Positions 8,420 through 17,819 of a stretch of DNA of 64,000 nucleotides are shown in pieces. The stretch comes from Ancrocorticia populi. GTDB lineage: Bacteria; Actinomycetota; Actinomycetes; Actinomycetales; Actinomycetaceae. A program made the translations under genes and the position numbers. Positions within the stretch are counted from its first letter, which is position 1; every line of letters starts with the position of its first letter. The stretch lies in NCBI RefSeq assembly GCF_003123745.1, contig NZ_QETB01000001.1, positions 930,001-994,000 of the forward strand, read 5' to 3'. The notes beneath the pieces are model-generated. The model saw only the letters and a list, made by a program, of their open reading frames with translations. It was not told where the DNA came from and made no database searches.

Positions 8420-8650
8420 TTATTCGGGGACTAATCCAAAGCCCACGCGGCGGGTGTGGGCAGAGGCTACCTCGACGTAGCCGATCGCATCTGCTGGGAC
8501 AACCACCGAGCGCCCGGAAGAATCCGAGAGCCGCAGCGGCGAGCCGTTTTCTAGGGCGGCATTTACGAGCTTATCCAGCTCTTCAGTGGTGATATCGATA
8601 TCGAGGTTGAGTTCGCGCGGTGCCTGACGAACTCCGATGTTGATTTCCAT
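8420..8650 (-). CDS. DUF3107 family protein
   Basis: 76-residue cytosolic protein conserved in Actinobacteria. A strong GGGAGGA site precedes the start at 8650. The pattern MEINIGVRQAPRELNLDID..., then a central DSSGRSVVVPADAIGYVEV and the end RRVGFGLVP match the DUF3107 family. No enzymatic motif is visible. The position between deaD and the divergent adnAB genes resembles the neighbourhood in other actinobacteria. Function unknown. Confidence 0.85.
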   Translation of the reverse strand: MEINIGVRQAPRELNLDIDITTEELDKLVNAALENGSPLRLSDSSGRSVVVPADAIGYVEVASAHTRRVGFGLVPE

Positions 8651-8756
8651 AAGATCCTCCCTCGTGGGATAAGTAACTGCCCCTAGCTTAGCGTCCGCAC
8701 CCAGTCCAGACTGAGTGGAGCCTTACCTGTTCATTGATGGCCGAATGCTGTAAGGG

Positions 8757-8778
8757 TTTTTAGCGACGACGACGAATT
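8757..8778. repeat. CGACGACGACG-family dispersed repeat, partial copy
   Basis: TTTTTAG then CGACGACGACGAATTC, in the gap between DUF3107 and adnA. It matches the reverse complement of the 633-693 copy, which reads TTTTTCC then CGACGACGACGAATTC. Confidence 0.6.
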
Positions 8779-8872
8779 CTTGTCCGATCCCGCCGCTGCC
8801 TCTCATCGTGCAATTGCTTGGTGAGCTGTTGGTCGGCGATCGGTTGTACGGAAATGTAGTGGAGGCCCGCGA

Positions 8873-8878
8873 TAGAGT
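8873..8878 (+). promoter_or_regulatory. Candidate -10 element of leaderless adnA transcript
   Basis: TAGAGT ends exactly six bases before GTG 8885 and no ribosome-binding sequence is present. Confidence 0.5.
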
Positions 8879-8884
8879 TTCATC

Positions 8885-11800
8885 GTGGACACGATAGAAC
8901 TTGACGAATCGCAAATTGACGCGCTTGAGGCTGCCGTTGCTCCGTGCCGGTTGAGCATTGTTGGGGCTCCCGGCTCGGGAAAAACACTCGTGTTGAGCTA
9001 CCTCATCCAGCGTGAAGTGGAGCGTGCGGGCCGCCCACCCAAGATTGCGGTTCTAACTCAGGATCGGCGCTCGGCAACGTTGCTGCGCAATCAGATCTCG
9101 AGGCAACTTGGCGGGCTGCCCGAAACCGTCCGAGTTCAAACCCTCACGGCCTTTTGCTACGCGCTGGTCCAGTCCTATGCTCAGGCGGTGGGCCGTGGGG
9201 ACCCGGAGCTCATCTCGGGGCCCGACGAGGATTCGATTCTTGGGGAGATTCTCGCAGCCTCCCCGGACATCGCATTTCCGTCCTTCGTGACAGACGAGGT
9301 GGCCAACATGCCGAGCTTTCGCTCGGAGATCCGCAACTTGATCACGAGGGCGTCCGAACTTGGATATTCGCCCAAGGATCTGGACGAACTGGCACGCACT
9401 TACGAGGAACCAATGTGGCACGCCGGTGCGCAGATTATGTCCAAATATGAGGATCTGACGGAGGCGCGCTCGGCTTTCGGGGGCCCGGAGGATACCTCGG
9501 ATCTGCTTGATCACGCCCAACTTATTGGGACGGCTGCCAGCATGATTGCTGGCTGGGAAGCCAACGTGGCCGCCTCGCCGGGCAACGATGGGCTTGGCAC
9601 GCCGCGGCCCCGCTGGGACTGGGTGGTTGTAGACGATATTGAGAACGCGCCGCGCTCCATCTTGGCACTGCTAGCGGAACTCGCAGCGGACGGAGCCTCG
9701 ATCGTGGTGGCTGGTGATCCCGATGCGGCCGTTCAGGGATTCAGGGGCGGGGTGGCTAGCCTGCCAGGGGACATCACGGATCCGGCCGGTTTTGGCGCTA
9801 CGCCAGTCTATTTGCACCAGCGGTACCGAGGCGGAAGCGCCATCGGGCGCGTCAGCGATCAGCTGGTCCAGCGGATCCGAGTGGGCGGATCGATGGTGGG
9901 CCATCGCTTGCCCCAAGACGCGGATGGGGACGGTGCCGTCTCGGCGCGCCGCTACGTACACCGCGAGGAAGAGATCTCCGCAATCGCGAGAGATCTGCGG
10001 CTTTTCCATATTAAAGAGGGCGTTCCGTACTCACAGATGGCGGTGGTGACGCGCTCGCGAGCGGATCACGCAGCCCTGCGTGGCTCGCTCATCCGCAAAT
10101 CCATACCCGTGGAACAAATTGGTTCGGATAGGCCGCTCCACGAGCATCCGGCCGTTGCCAGCCTCCTCGACGTGATCCGTCTCAGCCTCAAGATCGGGGA
10201 GGGGCAGGATTTGGCAGACGTTCTCACCTCGTGCGTTGTGGGGATCGATCCGTTGGAACTGCGGCGCAGTAGCAGGGCGATGCGTGGTTACGAAGTGGTG
10301 CGAGGAGGCGAGCGCAGTGAGGATGAATTGCTGTCGCTGGTGCTGGAAGGGCCTGAAGCGGTCAGAGAACACGCACCTGCGGGAGCCGATGCGCTGATCC
10401 GGGCCGCCAAGATCTTTGATGCGGTGCGCCAATCGGCTAGCAAAAACAACTGGCTGGCTGAAGACGTTCTGTGGGCAGGTTGGGAAGCCAGCGGGAAGGC
10501 CGAACAGTGGCGGGCGCAGGCTCTAGCCGGTGGCCTTGCCGGGGACTGGGCGGATGTTGCGCTGGACTCGGTGATCCAGTTGTTCCGCGTTGCTCAGCGC
10601 ATGGCGGATCGCGAGCCCACTGTGCAGATTCGGGAACTGATCGATGAAGTGACCAGCCAGCAGCTCCCAGAGGATTCGATTGCGCGTCTTGGGTCTGGGC
10701 AGGAGGCAGTTACGCTCACTACTCCGTCCGCATCGCAGGGGCGCGAATGGGATGTTGTGGTGATCGCCGGCCTTCAAGATGGAGTGTGGCCCAATATGCG
10801 TGTGCGTGATAGTTACACGCACACGGCTCGGCTCACACAGATCGCAACCGGGCGTCTTGTTCCAGGGCTTTCAGAGAGCGAGCAACGATTCCAAGACGTT
10901 GAGGAGACCCTCGATGATGAGCTCCGTCAGCTTTACCACTGCCTTGGCCGTGCACGGCGGCGCCTCATACTCACGTGTGTTCAGAGCGATGAGTCCGTCC
11001 CGTCGCGGTTCTTCGATGCTATGGGATTCGTTAAGGAGGAGGACGCTGACGGTGCAGAAGAGGAGCCATCCCGCCTCCTGCTGGGTCCACGCGCTCAGCA
11101 CGCGGATTTGGATATGCCGGGGCTCGTGGGCCAACTTCGCCGCGCGGCGGGAGGGGCTGAGGCCGAAGGTGCGGCGGATGTCCTCTCTCAGCTCCGCGAA
11201 GGTGGCGTTGCCGAGGCTCAGCCGGGCATGTGGTTCGATCAGGTGGCCGCGAGGACTGGGGGAGAGGCCACGGGGATCAGTTCGGTTTCGCCCTCGCGCG
11301 TGGAGAGCCTCTTGGCGTGTCCCCTTCAGGGATTCTTACAGGGAGTTGGAGCGGATAGTGCCGATGGGCATGAAGCCGCCAACCTGGGCACATTCATCCA
11401 TGCGATAGCGGAAGAGCTGCCGCATGGAACGCTCAGCGAGTATATCGAGCTCATGGATTCTCGGTGGCAGGCGGAATTTGAGGACCCTACGGAGAGTTTT
11501 GCGGCCCTCCAACGCTACAACCGCGCCCGTACGATGGTGGAGACTCTGGCTGTCTATGTCAAGGACCATCCTGAACCGGTGAAAACCGAGCGACGCGAGC
11601 GTGTTGAGTTGGATGAGACTGCGCGGCTCAATGCTTCCCTGGACCGGGTCACTTTTACGGATGACGGCGCGAAGGTTGCCGATTTCAAGACAGGCAAGAA
11701 TGTGCCGTCAGAGGCGGATTCTGAGGACAATATTCAGCTCCAGCTCTATCAATTCATCCTCAACCGGCTCTACAACAAGAGCGAGGGAGCTGAACTTGTC

Positions 11801-12016
11801 TATCTTGGCGCGCCGAAGGCTAAGGGCGATCCCACCGTGCGCAGCCAAAAGCCGCTCACAGAGGAAGGCAGCATGCGGGCCGAGGAACGGATACGTGAGG
11901 CGGCGGCCATTCTCCGATCGGATGCCTTCGCCGCTAATACGGACACGGGCCCATGCGAAAGGTGCTCGTTCCGATCAGTTTGCCCAGCCAAGCCCGAGGG
12001 AAGGATGTTCTCATGA
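8885..12016 (+). CDS. adnA: AdnA-like helicase-nuclease subunit (UvrD-type motor plus RecB-type nuclease)
   Basis: 1043-residue subunit of a double-strand-break resection machine. The N-terminal superfamily 1 helicase has Walker A GAPGSGKT (residues 27-34), a diverged Walker B WVVVDDIENAP, LHQRYRGGSAIG, and a late motif TTPSASQGREWDVVVIAG. The C-terminal nuclease shows LGTFIHAIAEE, the active-site VADFKTG and QLQLYQF. Four cysteines, one in SLLACPLQG and three in CERCSFRSVC, should hold an iron-sulfur cluster. Mycobacterial AdnA/AdnB replaces RecBCD/AddAB in this role. It overlaps the partner gene by ATGA, so the two are made together. GTG 8885 is chosen because an apparent leaderless promoter ends six bases before it. 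Confidence 0.85.
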   Translation: MDTIELDESQIDALEAAVAPCRLSIVGAPGSGKTLVLSYLIQREVERAGRPPKIAVLTQDRRSATLLRNQISRQLGGLPETVRVQTLTAFCYALVQSYAQAVGRGDPELISGPDEDSILGEILAASPDIAFPSFVTDEVANMPSFRSEIRNLITRASELGYSPKDLDELARTYEEPMWHAGAQIMSKYEDLTEARSAFGGPEDTSDLLDHAQLIGTAASMIAGWEANVAASPGNDGLGTPRPRWDWVVVDDIENAPRSILALLAELAADGASIVVAGDPDAAVQGFRGGVASLPGDITDPAGFGATPVYLHQRYRGGSAIGRVSDQLVQRIRVGGSMVGHRLPQDADGDGAVSARRYVHREEEISAIARDLRLFHIKEGVPYSQMAVVTRSRADHAALRGSLIRKSIPVEQIGSDRPLHEHPAVASLLDVIRLSLKIGEGQDLADVLTSCVVGIDPLELRRSSRAMRGYEVVRGGERSEDELLSLVLEGPEAVREHAPAGADALIRAAKIFDAVRQSASKNNWLAEDVLWAGWEASGKAEQWRAQALAGGLAGDWADVALDSVIQLFRVAQRMADREPTVQIRELIDEVTSQQLPEDSIARLGSGQEAVTLTTPSASQGREWDVVVIAGLQDGVWPNMRVRDSYTHTARLTQIATGRLVPGLSESEQRFQDVEETLDDELRQLYHCLGRARRRLILTCVQSDESVPSRFFDAMGFVKEEDADGAEEEPSRLLLGPRAQHADLDMPGLVGQLRRAAGGAEAEGAADVLSQLREGGVAEAQPGMWFDQVAARTGGEATGISSVSPSRVESLLACPLQGFLQGVGADSADGHEAANLGTFIHAIAEELPHGTLSEYIELMDSRWQAEFEDPTESFAALQRYNRARTMVETLAVYVKDHPEPVKTERRERVELDETARLNASLDRVTFTDDGAKVADFKTGKNVPSEADSEDNIQLQLYQFILNRLYNKSEGAELVYLGAPKAKGDPTVRSQKPLTEEGSMRAEERIREAAAILRSDAFAANTDTGPCERCSFRSVCPAKPEGRMFS

Positions 12017-15000
12017 CTAACTACGAATCGATCATGACGTGCCTGAACCCGGATTTCCTTCCCACGCCGGAGCAGCGCGAGGTTATCACTTCGAATTCGC
12101 CTGCGATCTTGGTGGTGGCTGGGGCTGGATCGGGAAAAACCGCCACGATGGCCAACCGGATTGCCTACCAGATAGGCACAGGCACGGTTCGGCCGGGTGA
12201 GGTCCTCGGCCTCACGTTTACTCGCAAGGCCGCGGGTGAGCTCGCCCAGCGAGTTGATCAGGCGCTTATGCGTTTGAGTAAGGGTGGTTTCCTCACGAGC
12301 CAAGGTGAGGGACTCTCCGCGCTGCGCGAGCGAATGGACCGGCCCAACATCTCAACATACAACTCGTTTGCTGCCGATATTGCTGCGAGCTACGGCATGC
12401 TCGTTGGCAAGGATCCCGGTGCCCGGCTCATTACCGATGCGGAGCGCTGGCAGCTCATGGAGGAGATCGTAGGGGCCTGGCCAACTCGTGAAGAGGATGA
12501 GGCGCTGCGAGAAAGTGCGCAGTCCACCATCATCTCCTACTCTCTTTCTCTCGCCTCTTCCCTGATCGATAATCAACTGACCACGGATGAGGCCCGCGAA
12601 TTCCTGGCTCGGGAGATTGATGCGCTGAACCGTCTGGAGGAAGAGGGTAAGGGCGTCAAGCTGGGCAAGCAAGACGGTGTCAGCCTCACCACGGAGTGGA
12701 ACACTCTGCGTAAGAAGGGTCTGCCCGCTCTGCAAAGGCGCCGCCAAATGCTCGATATTGTGGACGTGTACCTCGAGCGGAAGAAGCAGCTCGGTGTGGT
12801 GGAGTTTGCAGATCAGGTGGCAACTGCAGCCGCCGTCTTGGGGGAGCATCCCGCACTCGGCGAAGAGCTGGCCGGGCGTTACCGGCTAGTTTTACTTGAC
12901 GAATACCAAGACACCTCGATCAATCAGGCGGACCTCTTGGTTAAGGCCCTTGGGAGCAAGATGGGCGCGTGGCGCTCCGTTTGTGCAGTGGGAGATCCCT
13001 ACCAAGCGATCTATGGCTGGCGCGGGGCAAGCGCGAGCGCACTCGCAGATTTCGCCGTTCAGTTCCGGCGCCATATGGGCGGGCTGGAAGAGCTCACGCT
13101 CTCCACATCCTTCAGGAACGATTGCGCGATCTTGGACGCCGCCAACGCCGTTGCTCTGGGCATCGAGGACACCGCCTTGCCCGTGAAGAAACTGGAGGCC
13201 CGTAAGAAAGCGGGGCCGGGAAAGGTCACCGAAATCCGGACCGTTCTGCGGGAGGATTCCTACCGTGCGATAGCCTGGCGCATCAAGGACGTCATGGCTG
13301 CCATGGCGGACAAGGACGGCGGTGCAGAAATTGCCGTGCTGTGCCGTAAGCGCAAGTACATCGAGACGATAGTAGAAGCCTTGAACGAGGTGGGCGTTCC
13401 CTATGAGATCGTTGGCGGCGAAAGCTTGCTGCAGCGCCCCGAAATCTTGACGATCCGCGCAGCGCTTGCGGCAGTTGCAACTCCGGGCCGAAACGATCGC
13501 CTCATGAGGTTGCTGACCTACGTGGGTATCGGTGCTTCGGACCTGCGCGCGCTGAGCGCGTGGGCTCAGGAGTATGCCGCCCATCAGTTGCGGAGTATCC
13601 ACCCGGGAAAGGAATCGAATGGAACTGGTCAAGCCGGAGGTGATGGTGAAACTAGTGGAGCATCCCTCAACCCACGCGGAGAAGGAACGCTTATCGAAGC
13701 GCTCACCTATCTTCCGGGCCTAGATTGGACAAGCTACAGGGGTGAGGCGTTTTCCGAAGCGGGCAGGGCCCAGCTTGAGCTTCTATCCGGGGTGCTTCAG
13801 TCCATTCGCGGTGCGATCCACTCGGATTTGTCCGATTTGATCGCCTTCGTTTCTCAGGCGTTGGGTTTAGATTTAGCTGCGGCAACACGGGCTAGCGGCG
13901 GCCAGAGAGTCCGTACTTCCATCAACTCCTTCATTGCACTCGGTGGCTCGTACCAGCGTGAGCACCCGGGTTCTTCGCTGGCGGACTTCCTCGAGTGGAT
14001 GGAAACGAGCGACGAAAAGGAGCATGGGGGAGAGGACGAGGCGGGTATCGAGAGTGCTCGACTCGATGAGGATATCGAGGTGCGCCCGGGGGTTGTCCAG
14101 ATCATGACGATCCATGCCGCCAAGGGGCTGGAATGGCGCGATCTCGTTGCAATTCCGGAGCTGGTAGAGGGGGAGTTCTCGGACATCGAATCCCGCGTCA
14201 AGTCGTGGCCCACTCAAAGTGAAACGTTCCCCTACCCTCTGCGGGCCGACTACAAGTACCTCCCGCAGTTCGATCCGGCACAGTGCGAGGATAGGGCTGA
14301 AGCTGCTCAGGGGATATATGAGTTCAAGAAGATTGCGCTGCCCGAATACGAGAGTCAAGAGCAACGCCGCCTAGCATACGTGGCGTTCACGCGGCCCCGG
14401 GCGGAGCTGCTCCTGGCCGGATATGGTCTGAAATCTCCGGAGAAGGCCGAACCACGGACGAAGGGACGTGGCCAGAACGTGGTGAGTGAAGATCCCGTGA
14501 CGGTCCAGCTCCTCAAGAGGTCCACATACCTCACCGATATTCGTAAAAAAACGGATGTGACCCCCTTTGCCGAACTCGCTGGCCCGGATTGGCCCTCTGA
14601 GCTCATCGAGCAAGTTGGAGAGCAGGCGGAAGTTGATTGGCTCGTCGAGCGCTTGGGCGAAGATGCTGTCTATCCGCCGAAGCTCGCGCCTGTTCCGCAC
14701 TACGCGGAAATGCCCGATCTGCTGCACTGGCCACAGAGTATCCGGCGCAAGCTCGATTCCCTAACTCCGTTGGCAACCGACGCCGATCTGAAGGAGTGGC
14801 AGTGGCAAGCGGATGTGCTGCTGGCCGAGCGCCGGGATACTCGCGCCACCACGCTGGCCCGGCCCTACTACACGGCTACCGATATGGTGCATTTGTCCGA
14901 GGATAGCGAGGCGTTCCTCGCCAATCAGCGCAGGCCAATTCCATCGAAGCCTTCAGGTGCGGCCAGGCTGGGAACCAACATGCATGCGCAGATTGCGCAC

Positions 15001-15471
15001 CACTTCACGGAACCCGCCACTCTCGATATAGATTCTCTGATGGAGTTGCCCGCAAGCGACCTTGATATGGATTCCTCGCGCGAGGGCCAGCTCTATGACG
15101 CCTTCCTCGCTTCCCCATGGGCGGGTTGCGCGCCGTTGGCTATTGAGCAGTCGCTCGAGATCGTGGTGGCGGATCGAATCATCCGATGCACCATCGATGC
15201 GGTTTTGGATACCTCGGCCAAGCCTGGTGCCCATCCGATCACCATCGTGGATTGGAAAACGGGCCGTCGGCCGCGCAACAAGGACCTGCCGTCACGTGAG
15301 CTGCAGCTGGCCCTCTACCGTCTGGCATGGTCTCGGGCGCACAAAGTCCCGCTCGATCAGATCGGTGCCTGTTTCGTCTATTTGGGCGAACCTGAATCAC
15401 GTCGCGAGCTTCAGGCCGGCGAACTGACCGAGGAGGAGATCACGGAACGGATCGCCGCGGCACTGAACTAG
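12013..15471 (+). CDS. adnB: AdnB-like helicase-nuclease subunit
   Basis: 1152-residue second subunit of the resection complex. ATG 12013 overlaps the adnA stop; an earlier in-frame start would run into adnA. Helicase motifs are canonical: Walker A AGAGSGKT (36-43), GLTFTRKAAGEL, Walker B LVLLDEYQDTS, QAIYGWRGA, and the DNA-translocation motif MTIHAAKGLEWRDLV, then YVAFTRPRAELLL. The C-terminal nuclease shows LGTNMHAQIAHHF, IVDWKTGRRP and QLALYRLAW. Unlike the upstream partner, no CxxC cluster is present at the C-terminus, so the iron-sulfur cluster appears confined to the first subunit. The intact helicase motifs suggest this subunit is the main motor. Confidence 0.88.
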   Translation: MTNYESIMTCLNPDFLPTPEQREVITSNSPAILVVAGAGSGKTATMANRIAYQIGTGTVRPGEVLGLTFTRKAAGELAQRVDQALMRLSKGGFLTSQGEGLSALRERMDRPNISTYNSFAADIAASYGMLVGKDPGARLITDAERWQLMEEIVGAWPTREEDEALRESAQSTIISYSLSLASSLIDNQLTTDEAREFLAREIDALNRLEEEGKGVKLGKQDGVSLTTEWNTLRKKGLPALQRRRQMLDIVDVYLERKKQLGVVEFADQVATAAAVLGEHPALGEELAGRYRLVLLDEYQDTSINQADLLVKALGSKMGAWRSVCAVGDPYQAIYGWRGASASALADFAVQFRRHMGGLEELTLSTSFRNDCAILDAANAVALGIEDTALPVKKLEARKKAGPGKVTEIRTVLREDSYRAIAWRIKDVMAAMADKDGGAEIAVLCRKRKYIETIVEALNEVGVPYEIVGGESLLQRPEILTIRAALAAVATPGRNDRLMRLLTYVGIGASDLRALSAWAQEYAAHQLRSIHPGKESNGTGQAGGDGETSGASLNPRGEGTLIEALTYLPGLDWTSYRGEAFSEAGRAQLELLSGVLQSIRGAIHSDLSDLIAFVSQALGLDLAAATRASGGQRVRTSINSFIALGGSYQREHPGSSLADFLEWMETSDEKEHGGEDEAGIESARLDEDIEVRPGVVQIMTIHAAKGLEWRDLVAIPELVEGEFSDIESRVKSWPTQSETFPYPLRADYKYLPQFDPAQCEDRAEAAQGIYEFKKIALPEYESQEQRRLAYVAFTRPRAELLLAGYGLKSPEKAEPRTKGRGQNVVSEDPVTVQLLKRSTYLTDIRKKTDVTPFAELAGPDWPSELIEQVGEQAEVDWLVERLGEDAVYPPKLAPVPHYAEMPDLLHWPQSIRRKLDSLTPLATDADLKEWQWQADVLLAERRDTRATTLARPYYTATDMVHLSEDSEAFLANQRRPIPSKPSGAARLGTNMHAQIAHHFTEPATLDIDSLMELPASDLDMDSSREGQLYDAFLASPWAGCAPLAIEQSLEIVVADRIIRCTIDAVLDTSAKPGAHPITIVDWKTGRRPRNKDLPSRELQLALYRLAWSRAHKVPLDQIGACFVYLGEPESRRELQAGELTEEEITERIAAALN

Positions 15472-15477
15472 TGTCTC

Positions 15478-16449
15478 TTAGCTCGGGTCAACATCCCACG
15501 TTGGCTCGGGCTGGGAGGATGGGTCCGATTCAACATCGGCCGCGAGGTCCGTTAGCATGTTGCGGGCCTCGTGCTGGACGTCGTCGTTCTCCGTACGAAT
15601 CCCGTATAGCAGCCACTTGGCGATACTCAGTTCGGACAGAAGGATTGCCCGGGTCTGAGTGCTCTCATCCACGCTGACGCCTCGGGTGTTCTCATAGGAA
15701 TCGAGGATTGCGTCAAAAATCGGATCGGGAAGGGCGAGCAGCGGAGCGAAATCAACGGCGGGATCGCCCACGTGTGCCCCGCCAAACCCAAGTACCGCTG
15801 TGATTGTGCCACCCGACCACAGGAAGTTCTCCGAATCGATATCGCCATGCAGCACGGCGGGCTCAAACTCCCACAGCTCAGTGTCCTCTAGGGCGTCCTC
15901 CCAACGTCTGCGGAGCAAAGAGGGGATGGCGCGTGTTTGATCAGCATCGTGAAGTTCGGCGAGTTGGCGAACCCGGAACTCTTCAGCGGCATAGTGGGGA
16001 AGCCCGGCGTGATCGATCGTTTCGGTTGGAAGCATGTGGATGGAGGCGATGGCCCGGCCAACTTCGCGAGCCCCAGTGGACGTCATGGTCTCGAAGTCCC
16101 CGGGCGTCCCGATTGGTTCAGGGTAGACGATTGCGCGGCCGCCGGCGGCCACGTTGGCGAAGCCTGCCGGCCGCATAATGTCGAACGGAAGCTCTCCTTG
16201 GCGCAGCGCTTCTAGCAGCAGAGGCGCGATCGCCGCCTCGGCTTCGAGGGAGGTTGCAGCTGTAGTATTCATGGGAGCCTTGACGATCCAATGACGTCCC
16301 TTGGAATCGAGCACGCCGCCTGTCACGAAATCATCAGTCTCAACATACGGCGGGCGAACTCCCACGGCGCTGAGGCCGTCGATGGCATCTACTGCGAGTC
16401 CTGCGAGGTATAGCGGCGAAATCTTCACGCTCTCAACATACGTGGTCAA
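15478..16449 (-). CDS. Phosphotransferase-fold (APH-like) protein with altered metal site
   Basis: 323 residues from a TTG start at 16449 (weak; a shorter GTG start is possible). The C-lobe catalytic loop is HGDIDSENFLW, with the Asp and Asn of aminoglycoside/macrolide phosphotransferases. The following segment, AVLGFGGAHVGDPAVDFAPL, has Gly where the family usually has the metal-binding Asp of the I/V-D-F/W-G motif. The protein may be a weakened kinase, a pseudokinase or use a different ligand. It is convergent with adnB, six bases apart. Phosphotransferases of this class are often found beside such helicases in actinobacteria. The substrate is unknown. Confidence 0.7.
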   Translation of the reverse strand: MTTYVESVKISPLYLAGLAVDAIDGLSAVGVRPPYVETDDFVTGGVLDSKGRHWIVKAPMNTTAATSLEAEAAIAPLLLEALRQGELPFDIMRPAGFANVAAGGRAIVYPEPIGTPGDFETMTSTGAREVGRAIASIHMLPTETIDHAGLPHYAAEEFRVRQLAELHDADQTRAIPSLLRRRWEDALEDTELWEFEPAVLHGDIDSENFLWSGGTITAVLGFGGAHVGDPAVDFAPLLALPDPIFDAILDSYENTRGVSVDESTQTRAILLSELSIAKWLLYGIRTENDDVQHEARNMLTDLAADVESDPSSQPEPTWDVDPS

Positions 16450-16497
16450 GCCCAGTGTTGGCGAGCGTACGTGCCCGAACGTCTCAATTTGACCGAG

Positions 16498-16514
16498 TTA
16501 TCCACAGCCTGTGG
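16498..16514. promoter_or_regulatory. DnaA-box-like palindrome upstream of the tad operon
   Basis: TTATCCACA is a perfect consensus DnaA box, and its last part forms the palindrome CCACAG-C-CTGTGG. A single box between the phosphotransferase gene and tadA; it could be chance or a regulatory DnaA site. Confidence 0.35.
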
Positions 16515-16574
16515 GTGCGCTCTGCAAGCTATTGGCTACCTTCTCTATGGTGTGCGTGAGGGAAGGACATTCCG

Positions 16575-17819
16575 ATGGCGGTACAGTCTCAAGCGCGTGA
16601 GAGCATCGAAAGCGTTGTGCGGCATCTGGTGCGCCAACGAGGAATTGACCCTCAAACCGATGCAGCTGCGCTTGAGAGCCTGATTGGGCAGGCGATTACG
16701 GAATATGAGGGCCAGTCGGTCGCGGGCCGGGCCGAACCGATCACCGCAGTGGAACCGCTCAAACACAAACTTCGTGACGCGATCGGCGGGTATGGCCCTC
16801 TTCAACCGTTGCTGGATGATCCAACGGTTGAAGAAATCTGGGTGGATGAGCCGGCCAAGGTATTCGTCTCGCGGGCGGGACGAAGCGAGCTCACCACCAT
16901 CGTTCTCAGCGACGCCCAGATCCGGGACCTCGTGGAGAAGATGCTCAGGTCCTCTGGCCGTCGGCTCGATCTGTCTCATCCGTTTGTCGATGCTGCGTTG
17001 GCTGGAGGGGAGCGCCTGCACGTGGTTATCCCTGACATTACGCGCAAGCACTGGGCAGTCAACATTCGCAAGTATGTGCTGCGGGCCCGCACGCTCGCCG
17101 AGCTGGTGGGTGCCGGTATGATGCCACCTCAGGCTGCCACGTTCCTTGAGGCCGCCACCCGCGTAGGGTTGAACATCCTCGTCTCGGGAGCAACGCAGGC
17201 GGGCAAGACTACTCTGCTACGTGCCCTCCTAGGCGCAGTTCCTGCCACTGAACGTATCGTGAGCGCCGAGGAAGTCTTTGAGCTCAACCTTGAGCACCGC
17301 GATGTGGTAGCTATGCAGACGCGCCCTCCTAACATCGAGGGCCGCGGCGAAGTGACACTGCGCCGCCTAGTCCGCGAAGCCCTGCGAATGCGACCGGAGC
17401 GAATTATCATCGGTGAGGTACGCGCAGCTGAGGCGTTTGACATGCTGGTGGCACTTAACGCCGGGATCCCCGGCGCCTGCACCATCCACGCCAACACAGC
17501 CCGCGAGGCCGTGATGAAGCTGTGTTCCCTGCCGCTCTTGGCGGGCGAAAACGTCACCTCGCAATTTGTGGTTCCAACCGTTGCCAGCGCCATCGATCTG
17601 GTGGTGCACGTGGAGCGCGATCACCACGGCAAGCGCCGCGTCACCGAGATTGCTAGCGTCACCGGGAGGGTCGAGGCCTCGCGCGTGGAAGTTGCCTCCA
17701 TCTTCTCCACTAGGTCTGGTGGCGAGCTCACCCGCTCGGGTGGCGATATTCCTCAGCGGGACCGGTTCGTCCGGGCCGGCATTGATGTCCAACAGCTTCT
17801 GGGTTCATCATGGGCCTGA
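16575..17819 (+). CDS. tadA: Tad/Flp pilus assembly ATPase (CpaF/TadA family)
   Basis: 414-residue secretion ATPase that drives assembly of thin pili at the inner face of the membrane. ATG 16575 follows GAGGGAAGGA. The N-terminal domain includes GYGPLQPLLDDPTVEEIWV. Walker A is SGATQAGKTTLL (Gln replaces the more usual Gly), followed by the Asp-box-like ALRMRPERIIIGEVRAAEA and a His-box GACTIHANTA. The ADP/ATP-binding order matches CpaF. It overlaps tadB by ten bases. No CpaE-like partner is in this cluster. Confidence 0.9.
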   Translation: MAVQSQARESIESVVRHLVRQRGIDPQTDAAALESLIGQAITEYEGQSVAGRAEPITAVEPLKHKLRDAIGGYGPLQPLLDDPTVEEIWVDEPAKVFVSRAGRSELTTIVLSDAQIRDLVEKMLRSSGRRLDLSHPFVDAALAGGERLHVVIPDITRKHWAVNIRKYVLRARTLAELVGAGMMPPQAATFLEAATRVGLNILVSGATQAGKTTLLRALLGAVPATERIVSAEEVFELNLEHRDVVAMQTRPPNIEGRGEVTLRRLVREALRMRPERIIIGEVRAAEAFDMLVALNAGIPGACTIHANTAREAVMKLCSLPLLAGENVTSQFVVPTVASAIDLVVHVERDHHGKRRVTEIASVTGRVEASRVEVASIFSTRSGGELTRSGGDIPQRDRFVRAGIDVQQLLGSSWA

